Shown here piece after piece: positions 10,448-19,504 of a stretch of DNA of 32,214 bases. The notes under the pieces were generated by a model. That model saw only the letters and a program-made list of their open reading frames with translations. It did no database searches and was not told the origin of the DNA. The position numbers and the translations under genes were made by a program. The stretch comes from Isotricha intestinalis. Taxonomy: Eukaryota; Ciliophora; Litostomatea; Vestibuliferida; Isotrichidae. The stretch's first letter is position 1. Every line of letters begins with the position of its first letter. Where the stretch lies: assembly GCA_023807065.1 (NCBI GenBank), contig JAJJLU010003770.1:1-32214 (forward strand), given 5' to 3'.

Positions 10448-11134
10448 TTTTTTAAATAAAAATTTTAAAAAGAAATGTCAATATAAAATAATCTTTATAT
10501 TTTATTATTAAAAAAAATAAATTTTTACATTTGAAATTTTCAAATTATTATCAAAATATATTTTAATATAATAATAATGTATAGTTTAAATTTCAAAAAG
10601 CAATGAAAAAGTGCTAGGTTAAAAAATAATTTTTGTTATATCTTAATAATCTTCTTTTTGTATAATCAATCAATTTTTTCTTCAAGTTCATTCACACTCA
10701 ATTTTCCTTTATTTTTATTAATATTTTTTAAATAAAAAAATCATAAAATTAAAACCAAAGTAAGAAACACCAAAACCAAAGTCTAAAGAATGGATTTTTA
10801 TAAATAAGTAAAAAAAAAGTTATCAAGTAAATTGCTATTCCTAAGTGTTTTTCATTTTTATTCTATTTAACTTTGTGTCTGTAAATAAAGTTAATAAACA
10901 TAACTTATAAAGAATTTCTTTATTTAGAGTTGCAATACTTAATTTTGAAAGCATGTTCACCATGAAAGCAGTATATTTCTTTTTCAAACAATTATACAGA
11001 AAAAATGTAAATAATATAAAAAACATAAATTTTCATCAATAAATAATAGATATTAAAAGTATAAAATATTAAAACAAAAAAATTTTAAAATTTTTATGAA
11101 TAATCAAAACTATTAAAAAATTTAATATAAAAAA
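10448..11134. other. Intergenic stretch upstream of the SDR gene
   Basis: This mirrors 187-873. It presumably contains the SDR promoter and 5' leader. A short frame with ATG at 10953 (29 codons, beginning MFTMKAVYFFFK) ends about 90 bases before the SDR start. It could be a tiny peptide, a leader or chance. No RNA gene is recognised. Confidence 0.4.
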
Positions 11135-12292
11135 ATGGATGTGCCACATTCTAAACCATCAAATGAATTTTTAAATAAGCATGTGATAGTAACAGGAGCT
11201 TCATCAGGTATAGGACAATCAGTAGCTCTTTATTTTTTAAATTGTGGAGCTCAAGTAATTCTTGCAGGTCAAGATGTAGATACAATGCGTCAAATGACAG
11301 AGAATAAGTTTCCAAATGCAACAATAATGCAAGTAGATTTAACATCAGATATGCATATATATGATTTTAAAACATCAATAGTAGAAAGACTTCAATCAAT
11401 AGATATAATAGTTAATTGTGCTGGAGTACAATTAGATGGTGATGTAGAAAAGACATTTCCACAAGATTTTGATTATACAATAGATATAAATTTAAGAGCT
11501 GTATTTACTTTAATAAAAAGTTTAAGTCCATTTTTAAATACACCATCATCTATAATTAATATGAGTTGTTTATATGGTAGTAGACCTTGTACTGGACTTA
11601 TATCATATGCTATTAGTAAATCTGGATTAGAAACTTTAACTAAATATGCTGCTGCTGAATTTTCTCCATTAGGTATTAGAGTTAATGCAATAACTGCATG
11701 TCCAATTGAAACTAATAATATGAGATTAATTAAAGTTTCAGATGGTGAAATTTCTCTTTTTAAGAAAAAAATGCAAAAATGTATTCCACTTGGAAGAATG
11801 GGTAGACCAGATGATATAGTTCGTGTTGTTTCTTTTTTAGCTAGTGAAAGAAGTTCTAAAATTACAGGACAAATTATTAGAGTTGATGGAGGAAGAGGAC
11901 TCACTTCTTCTGGTTATGTTCATTATAGAGGAATGAAAAATATGAATTCTAGATTTGAACCTGATGGTGTTATTATGGGAGAATGGTTTAATTCAATTAA
12001 AAAAGAAGTTATTGGAGATAAAATTATTTTTCCCATTAATGATCAAAATGATTTAAAAAATTTTGTTGATGAAAAAATTCTTGAAAGTAATTTTTCTACA
12101 AACTTATTAGATGCTCATATGAATATTAATACTAAATATAAAATTGTTGAACCTAATGATCAAAAACTTATTCAAAATTATTTAATTGATAAAGGAAAAC
12201 AAGCTAATGAAATTATTAAAGAAAGAATCTATGATGGACCTGTTATCAATAGAGAAAGTGGAATAGAAAAACATTATCCAGGAAACAATTAA
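11135..12292 (+). CDS. Short-chain dehydrogenase/reductase with C-terminal extension
   Basis: This is a 385-residue classical SDR, an NAD(P)-dependent oxidoreductase with a Rossmann fold. The cofactor motif TGASSGIG is at residues 20-27 and NCAG (the NNAG equivalent) at 94-97. The catalytic tetrad is Asn119, Ser144, Tyr158 and Lys162 (YAISK). The family's C-terminal GQIIRVDGG is at 245-253. The core resembles sugar/L-xylulose reductase-type and 3-oxoacyl-ACP-reductase-type SDRs, but the substrate cannot be read from sequence. About 120 extra residues (265-385) follow the usual end of an SDR and match nothing I recognise. The first ~300 bases are visibly richer in G and C than neighbouring genes. 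Residues 1-62 are duplicated at the window start, and the last 23 codons are duplicated twice at the axis of palindrome 2. Confidence 0.92.
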   Translation: MDVPHSKPSNEFLNKHVIVTGASSGIGQSVALYFLNCGAQVILAGQDVDTMRQMTENKFPNATIMQVDLTSDMHIYDFKTSIVERLQSIDIIVNCAGVQLDGDVEKTFPQDFDYTIDINLRAVFTLIKSLSPFLNTPSSIINMSCLYGSRPCTGLISYAISKSGLETLTKYAAAEFSPLGIRVNAITACPIETNNMRLIKVSDGEISLFKKKMQKCIPLGRMGRPDDIVRVVSFLASERSSKITGQIIRVDGGRGLTSSGYVHYRGMKNMNSRFEPDGVIMGEWFNSIKKEVIGDKIIFPINDQNDLKNFVDEKILESNFSTNLLDAHMNINTKYKIVEPNDQKLIQNYLIDKGKQANEIIKERIYDGPVINRESGIEKHYPGNN

Positions 12293-12295
12293 TAG
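12220..12295 (+). repeat. 76-base SDR 3' segment repeated at palindrome 2
   Basis: These 76 bases span the last 23 SDR codons, the stop and the following TAG. They are identical to 30674-30749 and, inverted, to 30598-30673. Identity begins exactly at the axis of palindrome 2 and ends three bases after the stop codon. Beyond that, the flanks here (cttattttg) and there (tatttaatc) are unrelated. Confidence 0.95.
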
Positions 12296-15200
12296 CTTAT
12301 TTTGTTTTTTATATTAATATATTTTAATTTTTTTTTTAATTTCAATAAAAGATATTATTTAGTATAATTAAAAATTTTATTCCTTCTAAATGTAATATAA
12401 ATAAGAAGTCACTACCTTAGAATAGAAAGAAAATTATTTCTTCTCCTCTATCTATTATTCTGAAGAATATATACCTTCTTTTAAAACAATTTATTTTATC
12501 CAAATTTAAATGATTTTATCAGGAAATATTTATTTAAATAATATTAACTTGAAGTTGAGAATATATACTCAAAAACAATATTAAATAGAATAATACAAAA
12601 TAAAAAAAGGATATAAATCTTCTTTAATCATAGTGTATTTTTCAAGGAATATATATGAGAGAAATTCAAATATAAATATATTTAGAAAATTAGTGGAGAT
12701 GTAATTTTGAAAAATAAAAAATAAAAAAAACAATTAAATATTTCATTCAAAAATTGTGTAGAAATTAACAAAATGGGATTTATTTAAGTTTAAAATATTA
12801 AATCACATAATTTTTTATATTAATTTAAAAAATTTAACAAAAACATTTGAATTGAACATTCTTTTAACAATTGAAGATAATAAAACTTTATTATTACTCA
12901 TAATACATATCAAATAAATTTTTTCAGTAGATTTCTTTTTAAAATGATTTATTAAATTATTACTTGGTATTTTTGATCTACACAAATTTAGATTTCCAAG
13001 TTGAAACCTACTATCATCAATATATTTTCGTATTAATCTTGTGAAGATTTTTTATAAGAGGTTTAAGATATATACTTTAACTTGTGTTTTTTTTAATTAT
13101 TTTTGATTTGTTTCTTATGATTAATTCTATTTTTACCTTTGAAATTTTTTGTTCATATTTTTCAATACAAATATTTATAAATTTGATAAACTTATTTGTT
13201 ATTTAATAAGGGATTTTTGAATGATATTTTTATTTTTTAATTAATTTCTTCTTCTTATAAAGATATTTTTTCCTGAAATCGATACTGTGAAAATATAAGT
13301 GATATAAAAATTGTTTTTATTATAGTTTTTTTATTGATTAATTTCAATAATATTATCTACAGTTTTTTTAATAAATATTTCTTCTTTTTTTGTAAGTTTA
13401 AAATAAAAACTAAATAGAATAATGAGTTTTATATTTGAGGTTTTTTCAAATATTTTTTCAGTATCCATATTTAAATATAATTCAAAAAGTTATACTTGAT
13501 TGAATTCTAGATAATAAAAACCTATAAAAATTATCTATATGATTCACACAATCTGGAGTAGACTAAATAATTCAATTTATATATTGATTTATCATAATTC
13601 CAAAAATTATTAAAAATTGGAGAATATAACATTGATTTGGAAACTTAGATAATTTTTTTAAATTTCTAAATAAACAATCATTAATATTTTAAAATAAATT
13701 TTTTTTTACTTTTGAAATCAAATGTCATTAAAAATGGTTTTTCCCAATAAATTTCCAAAATAAACATTTTTCATTCCTGAAAAAAATTATTCAATTTTCA
13801 AAAAAAATTAAGGATATTAACTAATCTAATTAATTTGAAAATTTTCCTTTTAATAAACATATGAATATTCAAATTGTACGTTTAAAAGGGGAAAAAATAA
13901 GACTTATAAATAAATTTTATTATTGGAATTATTTCATAAATATTTTCTTAAGAATGAGTTCAAATTATTTAAAATATTAAAAATATTAGAAATGAGATTT
14001 AAAGCTTTAAAAAGAAAAGAAGTATTCAAAATAACATTAAACCATTATTCTTTTTTCTAACAAAAACATTTTAAAATGTATTTTTTTAATTCATTTTATA
14101 TGCAATAATTCTTTTGTTCTTTTCTTAAATAGTTTATTTAACTAATATTTAAATGTCCCTAGATTAAATTTAAAATTTTTATTTATTAATGAAAACATTA
14201 ATTAAATCTATAATTTTATTAAAAAATAATGAAAAAAATAAATAAATTATTAATTTCTCCCTAATTCGTTAACAATAATAAGGAAAATACTAAAAGAATG
14301 ACAAAAAAAAACAAATAATATTATAAAATTAAGGATTATTTTAGTTTAAAATAATAAAGATAACAAAACATAATTTTACGTTTATATTTGTTAAATTAAT
14401 TATATTTTATTTCAATTATTATGACTAGATAATCTTTTTAATATTCTAATTTTATTTTTTCAGCAATATGTTTTAGAGAATCTGTCATCATTGCTAAAGT
14501 CTGAAATACTGCAGTGGCTTCCTTAACATCTTGATAATCATGAAGTCTACAACAATACTTTAAATCCATAATAAATCAAATATTTATAACACCCTCTATA
14601 ATATAAGTATCCATCATCATCTTTTTCTTCATAAGAAAATATACTAAAAATGGCAAAAAATTCGATGAATTCTCAGTCATTTAGATTCTCAAGAAGAGCA
14701 AGTCAAAAATATTTATAAAAAAACAGGAAGTTCTCAAATTCCTTTTAATAAAAAGAATAGAACATTCAAATAAAATCTCATTTAGAATTAAATTAACTTT
14801 ATAATAAAAGAAATCCCTAATAAGAGATTCTCAAATAAATATTAAATTGCAATTTTTATATGTTATGTTCTAATTTTTTATTTATTTTTTTAAATTTTTA
14901 AGTTAATATTTCATGATATATGGGGTGGAATAAAATAAAAGAAATACAAAAATGGAATTCACTAAGTATTAAAATGTAAAGAAAAAAAGATAAAAATGAA
15001 AAAAATTCAAATTGCTCAAAATTATCATTCTTTTTGAATATCATTTCTATAATTAATCCATATTATTTATTTTTTAATTTCTTCTTTAAATGTTAATGGA
15101 CTGTTTTTTTATTCAAGTCTAAATTAAACGATTCTTTATTTTAAAGAAAGTTTTTGGATTAATTGTATATATATTATGATTTATTTCAATATCTTTAATT

Positions 15201-15401
15201 TGTGATAAAAAAGATTTGGAAAAACCTATTTTTATAAGGACTTGGATGAATTTTTTATATTCTTACCAAAATCCCCAAAAAAACTTTACCTAAAAATACT
15301 ATGAAAAAATATATTTTATTTCAATTCTTAGAAAAAATAAAACTCAATAATTTTTTATTATAATAAAAATAACCAAAATAAAAAGATAAAAAATATACAA
15401 A
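12296..15401. other. 3.1-kb gene-poor stretch with decayed coding fragments
   Basis: This is the largest gap between genes in the window. No intact gene is seen. Several short open frames on the minus strand look like remnants: 12815-13051 (about 78 codons, containing SRFQLGNLNLCRSKIPSNN), a 44-codon ATG frame near 13345-13475, a hydrophobic frame near 14910-15065, and the better-supported remnant at 14438-14830, listed separately. On the plus strand 14650-14718 has a 22-residue ATG frame (MAKNSMNSQSFRFSRRASQK...). Base composition is patchy, as expected for eroded genes or a decayed insertion. No terminal inverted repeats or transposase motifs were found. Confidence 0.45.
14438..14830 (-). 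pseudogene. Decayed gene fragment, faintly RhoGEF (DH-domain)-like
   Basis: One minus-strand frame reads coding-like from about 14830 down to a TAA at 14438-14440, interrupted by TAA at 14681-14683 and TGA at 14576-14578. The last 43 residues (from ATG at 14569) include HDYQDVKEATAVFQTLA and end SLKHIAEKIKLEY. They use GC-containing codons (GCC, CAG, GTT) that stand out from the surroundings. The pattern D-Y-x-D-h-K-x-A followed by a helix ending in h-A-E-x-I resembles the last helices of the DH domain of Rho guanine-nucleotide exchange factors. The preceding YIIEGVINI could be an eroded form of the Y-L-I-x-P-V-Q-R-I signature. This is a weak resemblance only. It may also be the 3' exon of an unrecognised gene. 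Confidence 0.35.
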
Positions 15402-16160
15402 TTATTGTTTCATCAAATCAACTTCGACTTTTTTAATATTTTCACTCCAATATAAACCACAAGCAAACATATATAATTCAGCAGAAACAGCATAATTTTC
15501 TTTTTCAACTTTTTGAGTAATAAAATCAATTAAATTTCCTATTTGAACTTTAAAAACATCAACAATTTCTTCATCTTGAATTTCTTGAACAGGTTGAATA
15601 TTTTCATCAACATCACAAATACATTGAATAAAATTATCTTTACTTTTCCAAGGATCATAATAAATATTACAACAAACTTCTAATTGATCATTTTCATTTA
15701 AATTTTGATCAGCTAAGAATTTTTTAAATTTTCCTTTATATCCAGTTTCATTAAATAAAACTCTTTCACAAGCATTTTTAGTTTTTTCTAAAATATTATT
15801 TCCTTCATCTTCTTTTTTAATACTTCCACTTGGGAATTCTAAACAAAATTTATCACAAATAAATCTAAAATTACTTATTATAATTATTTCTTTATTTTTT
15901 GATATAATTGGAATTAAAGATAATTCATATGGAACATTAGATTTATTTTCTGAAAGTGATTCTTCATTCATTCTATGATTATAATCTACTGTTTCCCAAG
16001 AAATAAAACGTTTTCTTCCTTTTTCATCAGTTACTTCATATTTTTTTTCTAAACATGATAAATAACGACCACGATGAATAATTTTAGCTTCAATAAATTT
16101 ACATGATTTAGATTTTTCACTTGGGATTATTTCTTTATATTCTGAAGAAGACGATTCCAT
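15402..16160 (-). CDS. Nudix hydrolase of the ADP-sugar pyrophosphatase (NUDT5) type with degraded Nudix box
   Basis: This 252-residue protein aligns along its length with NUDT5-like ADP-ribose/ADP-sugar diphosphatases. It has an N-terminal beta region with a W-E-T-V-like segment at about 55-58 (W-E-S-V in NUDT5), the CLEFPSGSI strand-turn at 106-114, the Nudix helix ending ETGYKG at 138-143, and the C-terminal Glu-containing helix. The family hydrolyses ADP-ribose to AMP and ribose-5-phosphate in the cytosol or nucleus. The Nudix box (G-x5-E-x7-R-E-U-x-E-E-x-G-U) is altered. There is an insertion after Gly112, and R-E-U-x-E-E becomes R133-V-L-F-N-E138. Two metal-binding glutamates are therefore replaced by Val134 and Asn137. 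It may be inactive, altered in specificity, or a binding protein. It is divergent from the secreted-protein gene at 16811. Confidence 0.85.
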   Translation of the reverse strand: MESSSSEYKEIIPSEKSKSCKFIEAKIIHRGRYLSCLEKKYEVTDEKGRKRFISWETVDYNHRMNEESLSENKSNVPYELSLIPIISKNKEIIIISNFRFICDKFCLEFPSGSIKKEDEGNNILEKTKNACERVLFNETGYKGKFKKFLADQNLNENDQLEVCCNIYYDPWKSKDNFIQCICDVDENIQPVQEIQDEEIVDVFKVQIGNLIDFITQKVEKENYAVSAELYMFACGLYWSENIKKVEVDLMKQ

Positions 16161-16810
16161 TTTTTCTTTATTCTTTTTATTGTTTAAAAAGGAAATTTTA
16201 TTGATTTATTAAATATTATTCCTTACGATTTTTTAATTTTTTATTTTAAAATTTTATGAACTTTTATTTATCATTTATTTTTATTTTGGATATTATTATT
16301 TTTTTTTTGAACAATTGAAAAATGTTTGAACATAACGAATAAAAATATTCTTTAAAAATTAATTTTCAATCAATAATAGTAAGATATATTCTTCTCATTA
16401 GTTTATATGGGATTAGCAAATATTTAAAGACAAAAAAAAAAAAATCAGATTATAAAACAAAATAATTAAAATGATTGTTTGTATAAGAAATTTTTTTAAA
16501 AAACATATAATTCATAATTAATAAAAAAAAGGATTTAATTATAATTAATATAAAAGTAAAGAAATCATATCCCCAAAATACTTAATATCATATATATATA
16601 TCTCTCTTATTAATATATTTATATTTCCCCTTTTAAAAATAAAGCAAATCATATAATTATGATTTTAACAAAAAATAATTTGTGGTAAAAATTGAAAAAA
16701 CAATTTGTTAAGTAAGATTCATTTTTTTTAACACAATAAATTATAAATTGTTTAATTTATTTTTAATAACCAATATTATTATATTTTATAGAAAAAATAA
16801 ATAAAAAAAA
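16161..16810. promoter_or_regulatory. Divergent intergenic region (Nudix / secreted protein)
   Basis: About 650 bases separate two divergent start codons and should contain both promoters. Alternating TA (atatatatat near 16592) and pyrimidine-rich (tctctctt, tttcccctttt near 16603-16637) tracts are the only distinctive elements. No RNA gene is seen. Confidence 0.4.
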
Positions 16811-17320
16811 ATGACACCAATGAAATATCTTCTTCTATCTTTAAATATAATTTTTATACTTTCTCAAGATTTATCTAAAAATGAACAATTAATAGAATTA
16901 ATAAATTGTGTAAATAGTACTACAATAAATGATAATGAAATAAAAACCAAAATCTTAGATCTATATGACAAAAACGATAGTTCAATTTTTAGGGTAATTG
17001 GAGAATTTTTAGTTACAAAAACAAATGAAATGAAAAAATGTATTCCAAAAAAAAACATTGAAATGAATAATAATTTTGAACCTAAAAATTTTAATGATAT
17101 TTTAAAAGACAAATATAATTGGGAGGATTTTACTAATTGTCTTAAAGAAAAAATTGCTAATTTAGCAATTAATGGTCAAATGACTGAACAATCTGTTATT
17201 GATTTAATACAAGAAATTAATCAAGAAAATTTTGCTCTGGTTATTAGAGATCTATTTAGATTAAGAAGATTTGGAAATAATGTTGTTAATGAATGCCATA
17301 GTAAATTAATTCTTAGTTAA
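16811..17320 (+). CDS. Small secreted protein with four cysteines (169 aa)
   Basis: The N-terminus (MTPMKYLLLSLNIIFILS) is a clear signal peptide with probable cleavage near residue 18, just before QDLSKNEQ. The mature ~150 residues look mostly helical and contain four cysteines (33, 77, 110, 162), enough for two disulfides. There is no transmembrane segment after the signal and no retention motif. This suggests a secreted or vacuolar saposin-like or otherwise small helical protein, but the cysteine spacing does not match a family I can name. The ATG is preceded by an A run (aaaaaaaaATG) as in other genes here. It is convergent with the PPPDE/LRAT-like gene. Confidence 0.8.
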   Translation: MTPMKYLLLSLNIIFILSQDLSKNEQLIELINCVNSTTINDNEIKTKILDLYDKNDSSIFRVIGEFLVTKTNEMKKCIPKKNIEMNNNFEPKNFNDILKDKYNWEDFTNCLKEKIANLAINGQMTEQSVIDLIQEINQENFALVIRDLFRLRRFGNNVVNECHSKLILS

Positions 17321-17643
17321 ATTTTAATATATTACATCAAAATTTTTTTATTTTAATTTTAAAAAAATCATGTATTTGAAGTAAAACATAAACAAATAAA
17401 TTTATTTGGAAGATATCATAATTAAGGGAGAAAAATATCTTAAAAGATATAAATTTTCATAAATTCTTTGCAATAAAAATAAATTAAAATAAATGATTAT
17501 TTACTTTTTAATTATTATTTTATTTTATTTCATGGGAATTGAATCCAATTCAATCCCTTGAAATGAAATAAATAAATATAGTTTAAATTATAAAAAAAGA
17601 ATTATTTTAATATTTTTTTTTTACTCATAATTATTTAGTTTTT
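17321..17643. other. Convergent intergenic region
   Basis: About 320 bases lie between two convergent 3' ends. It contains the hairpin at 17524-17572 and otherwise shows only AT-rich sequence. It is presumably where both transcripts end. Confidence 0.5.
17524..17572. terminator. Interrupted hairpin between convergent genes
   Basis: Three nested arms pair: tttatttcat (17524-17533) with atgaaataaa (17563-17572), ggg (17534-17536) with ccc (17555-17557), and attgaat (17538-17544) with attcaat (17548-17554), around a 3-base cca loop. Bulges are one base on the left and five on the right. The position between two converging genes suggests a 3'-end or transcription-blocking role. The function is inferred, and eukaryotic 3' ends do not usually need such a structure. 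Confidence 0.45.
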
Positions 17644-19374
17644 TTATTTTTTATCTTTTATTATACGAAATAATTTTCTTATTTCAACTTTCATTCCTGC
17701 ATGTTCACATATTTTTTGAACAAAATGATTACAGTTATTTGACCAAAAATTGTATTTCCCTTGGAAATTTTTAAAAATTTTATTATCAATTGGTTTATTT
17801 GTAAATCCTTCAAATTCAGTTTTTTTATAATTATAAAAATACTCTTTATCCCTTTCATATAAAGGATTTCCTTTTTTAAAATATATTTTAATTTTATCAA
17901 ATACCCAAAAATGTTCTTTATCATATCCTTCTAAATTAACATTTTTCTCATTCTCAGAAATCATGTTTAAAGGATAACAATAAATTTCTCCATCATCCAT
18001 AAAGTCATAATATTTATCTCCATAAATAATTCCTTTATGAGGACAATTTTTCTTATTCCATAATTTATATAATTTGTCCTTTAAATAATCGAAAAATAAA
18101 GCTAAATCCATGTCCTCATAATTTATACCAAGTTCTTGATTATATAATTTTGCTCTATTCAAAACATCAAATTTTTCAGTCTTAAGTTCTCTTTCAACAA
18201 TAATAATTTTAAATGTCTTTTGTTCAACACTAATTACTTTACCTTTCTTATATTCTATTTCAAATTCCTGAGCTATTCTATCTGTAACAATTTTTTTTCC
18301 TTCTATTGTTTTATTTTCATTTTCGATGTTATGATTATTATTAATTATTGGATTTAAATTATTTTTTTTATTGTTTTCATAAATATATATCTCTTGTGAT
18401 TTCTCTCTTTCATTAAAATTAGGCTCTGCAAAACTATTTTGTATTTTTTTATCTTCATTTTCAAATATTCTTCCTATACTAAGATATTGACTAATAAATG
18501 GGTTTATTTCTTCATCACTAATTTCAATATTATTTTCTGAATCTTCAGTATTTTCTGTCCTTTTGGTGAATAAATCATTTATCATATTTTCAACATTTTC
18601 TACTTTATTTGAATCGCAATCATTGCATTCTTTATTAAATTTCTCTATTCTTTGTAAAAGATTTTGTTCATTTGTTTTTGGCTTTAAATCATAACCATTA
18701 AATTTAGAAAGAGTATTATTTAAATTAACCAAAGATTTTAATCCTGCAAATTTAGACATTTCTAGTAATCTTTGTCCAAAATTTAATGGACAATCGTTAA
18801 ATGGATTTATTTCACAAGTAGATTTAATTAATGATTCAAAGGGAGTATCTTTACATTCTTCTATTATTCCATGAAAAGAGGAAGGGATTTTAAAAAATGG
18901 TTTTGGAATTCCAAATTTTGTAGTTTTTAAAAACTCAAAAGACTTATTAAGAAAATTTTGATGAGATTTATATAAAGTAGAATCCTCTTTTGTTGAAGTG
19001 GAATCTTTTAAAGATTCATCTCCTAATTTTATTTGTCCGTATGTAGAATACTTTATTTTAGGATTTTGTGGATTATTAATATTAAAATCTTCAACATTTT
19101 TTGCGAATTCTTCATTTTTATCATTTGACAATTGAATATAATTATAGTTATTAGAATCTGACTTTATTTTTGCATAAATCCCATCTTTTTGAATAATTAT
19201 ATCTTCAATATTGTTTATTGTTGTATCTTTTAGTAATGTTTGATTTGTAAAATATTTTTCATTAATAGAAGGCTTAGAAAAAACTTTTGCATTTATTACT
19301 AATTTAAGTTGTTTATTTTTATCAAATTTTGGTTTGTTTTCTTTTCTCAAAGTTCTAAATTTATTTCCTGCCAT
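17644..19374 (-). CDS. Putative cysteine peptidase with C-terminal PPPDE/LRAT-like domain
   Basis: The protein has 576 residues. The first ~360 are Asn/Lys/Glu-rich and largely low complexity, with a Cys-containing patch at about 192-200. The C-terminal ~210 residues look like a circularly permuted papain-like fold (NlpC/P60, LRAT and PPPDE/DeSI families). A catalytic-type histidine is found in PHKGIIYGDKYYDF (His446). A catalytic-type cysteine is found in FWSNNCNHFVQKIC (Cys548), matching the N-C-x-H-F signature shared by LRAT and PPPDE proteins. Such enzymes act as deSUMOylases/deubiquitinases or thiol acyltransferases, and the sequence does not decide between them. There is no signal peptide or membrane segment. 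The gene is divergent from the calpain gene across only 130 bases. Confidence 0.7.
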   Translation of the reverse strand: MAGNKFRTLRKENKPKFDKNKQLKLVINAKVFSKPSINEKYFTNQTLLKDTTINNIEDIIIQKDGIYAKIKSDSNNYNYIQLSNDKNEEFAKNVEDFNINNPQNPKIKYSTYGQIKLGDESLKDSTSTKEDSTLYKSHQNFLNKSFEFLKTTKFGIPKPFFKIPSSFHGIIEECKDTPFESLIKSTCEINPFNDCPLNFGQRLLEMSKFAGLKSLVNLNNTLSKFNGYDLKPKTNEQNLLQRIEKFNKECNDCDSNKVENVENMINDLFTKRTENTEDSENNIEISDEEINPFISQYLSIGRIFENEDKKIQNSFAEPNFNEREKSQEIYIYENNKKNNLNPIINNNHNIENENKTIEGKKIVTDRIAQEFEIEYKKGKVISVEQKTFKIIIVERELKTEKFDVLNRAKLYNQELGINYEDMDLALFFDYLKDKLYKLWNKKNCPHKGIIYGDKYYDFMDDGEIYCYPLNMISENEKNVNLEGYDKEHFWVFDKIKIYFKKGNPLYERDKEYFYNYKKTEFEGFTNKPIDNKIFKNFQGKYNFWSNNCNHFVQKICEHAGMKVEIRKLFRIIKDKK

Positions 19375-19504
19375 AATAATTCCGATTTTTTTATATCATA
19401 TATATAGATATATCTATATAATTATTGAATTAACTATTTTCTAAATTTACAATATTTAAGAAATACTATTTTTTAATAAATTTAAGTAGAAATATTGTAT
19501 ATAT
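19375..19504. promoter_or_regulatory. Short shared promoter region with 20-bp perfect palindrome
   Basis: Only 130 bases separate the start codons of the PPPDE/LRAT-like and calpain genes, so their promoters must overlap. A perfect 20-base palindrome (tatatagatatatctatata) lies at 19401-19420. It is a candidate binding site for a dimeric factor or a TATA-like element for both directions. AT-rich sequence makes short palindromes common, but 20 bases without mismatch is unusual. Confidence 0.45.

Larger units (their letters stand above)
1..11320. repeat. Giant spacerless inverted repeat (palindrome 1)
   Basis: Positions 1-5659 are the near-exact reverse complement of 5660-11320. The axis lies between 5659 and 5660, where the sequence is perfectly symmetric with no spacer (gaatgattt|aaatcattc). 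Mirrored positions add to 11319 near the centre and to 11321 beyond two one-base indels. The left arm runs off the window start, so the true repeat may be longer. Each arm holds the same genes in mirror order. I noted about ten differences: 2516/8805, 3667/7654, 3860/7461, two in the codon at 4186, 4692/6629, a cluster near 4701-4712, 5450/5869, and a homopolymer indel near 5140. The centre cuts a membrane-protein gene. No telomere-like repeat is visible at the axis. Confidence 0.97.

Noticed and set aside
10605..10700. Possible small nuclear RNA (an Sm-site-like aatttttg near 10628)
   Set aside because: T-rich octamers are expected by chance here, and no 5' domain, stem structure or promoter element could be recognised.
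11473..11904. 143-codon frame antisense to the SDR gene
   Set aside because: It lies wholly opposite the SDR catalytic core, which carries all family motifs on the plus strand.
16580..16640. Alternating TA and CT tracts as a CRISPR-like or tandem-repeat array
   Set aside because: The tracts are short, irregular and have no repeat-spacer organisation. No CRISPR array is present in the window.
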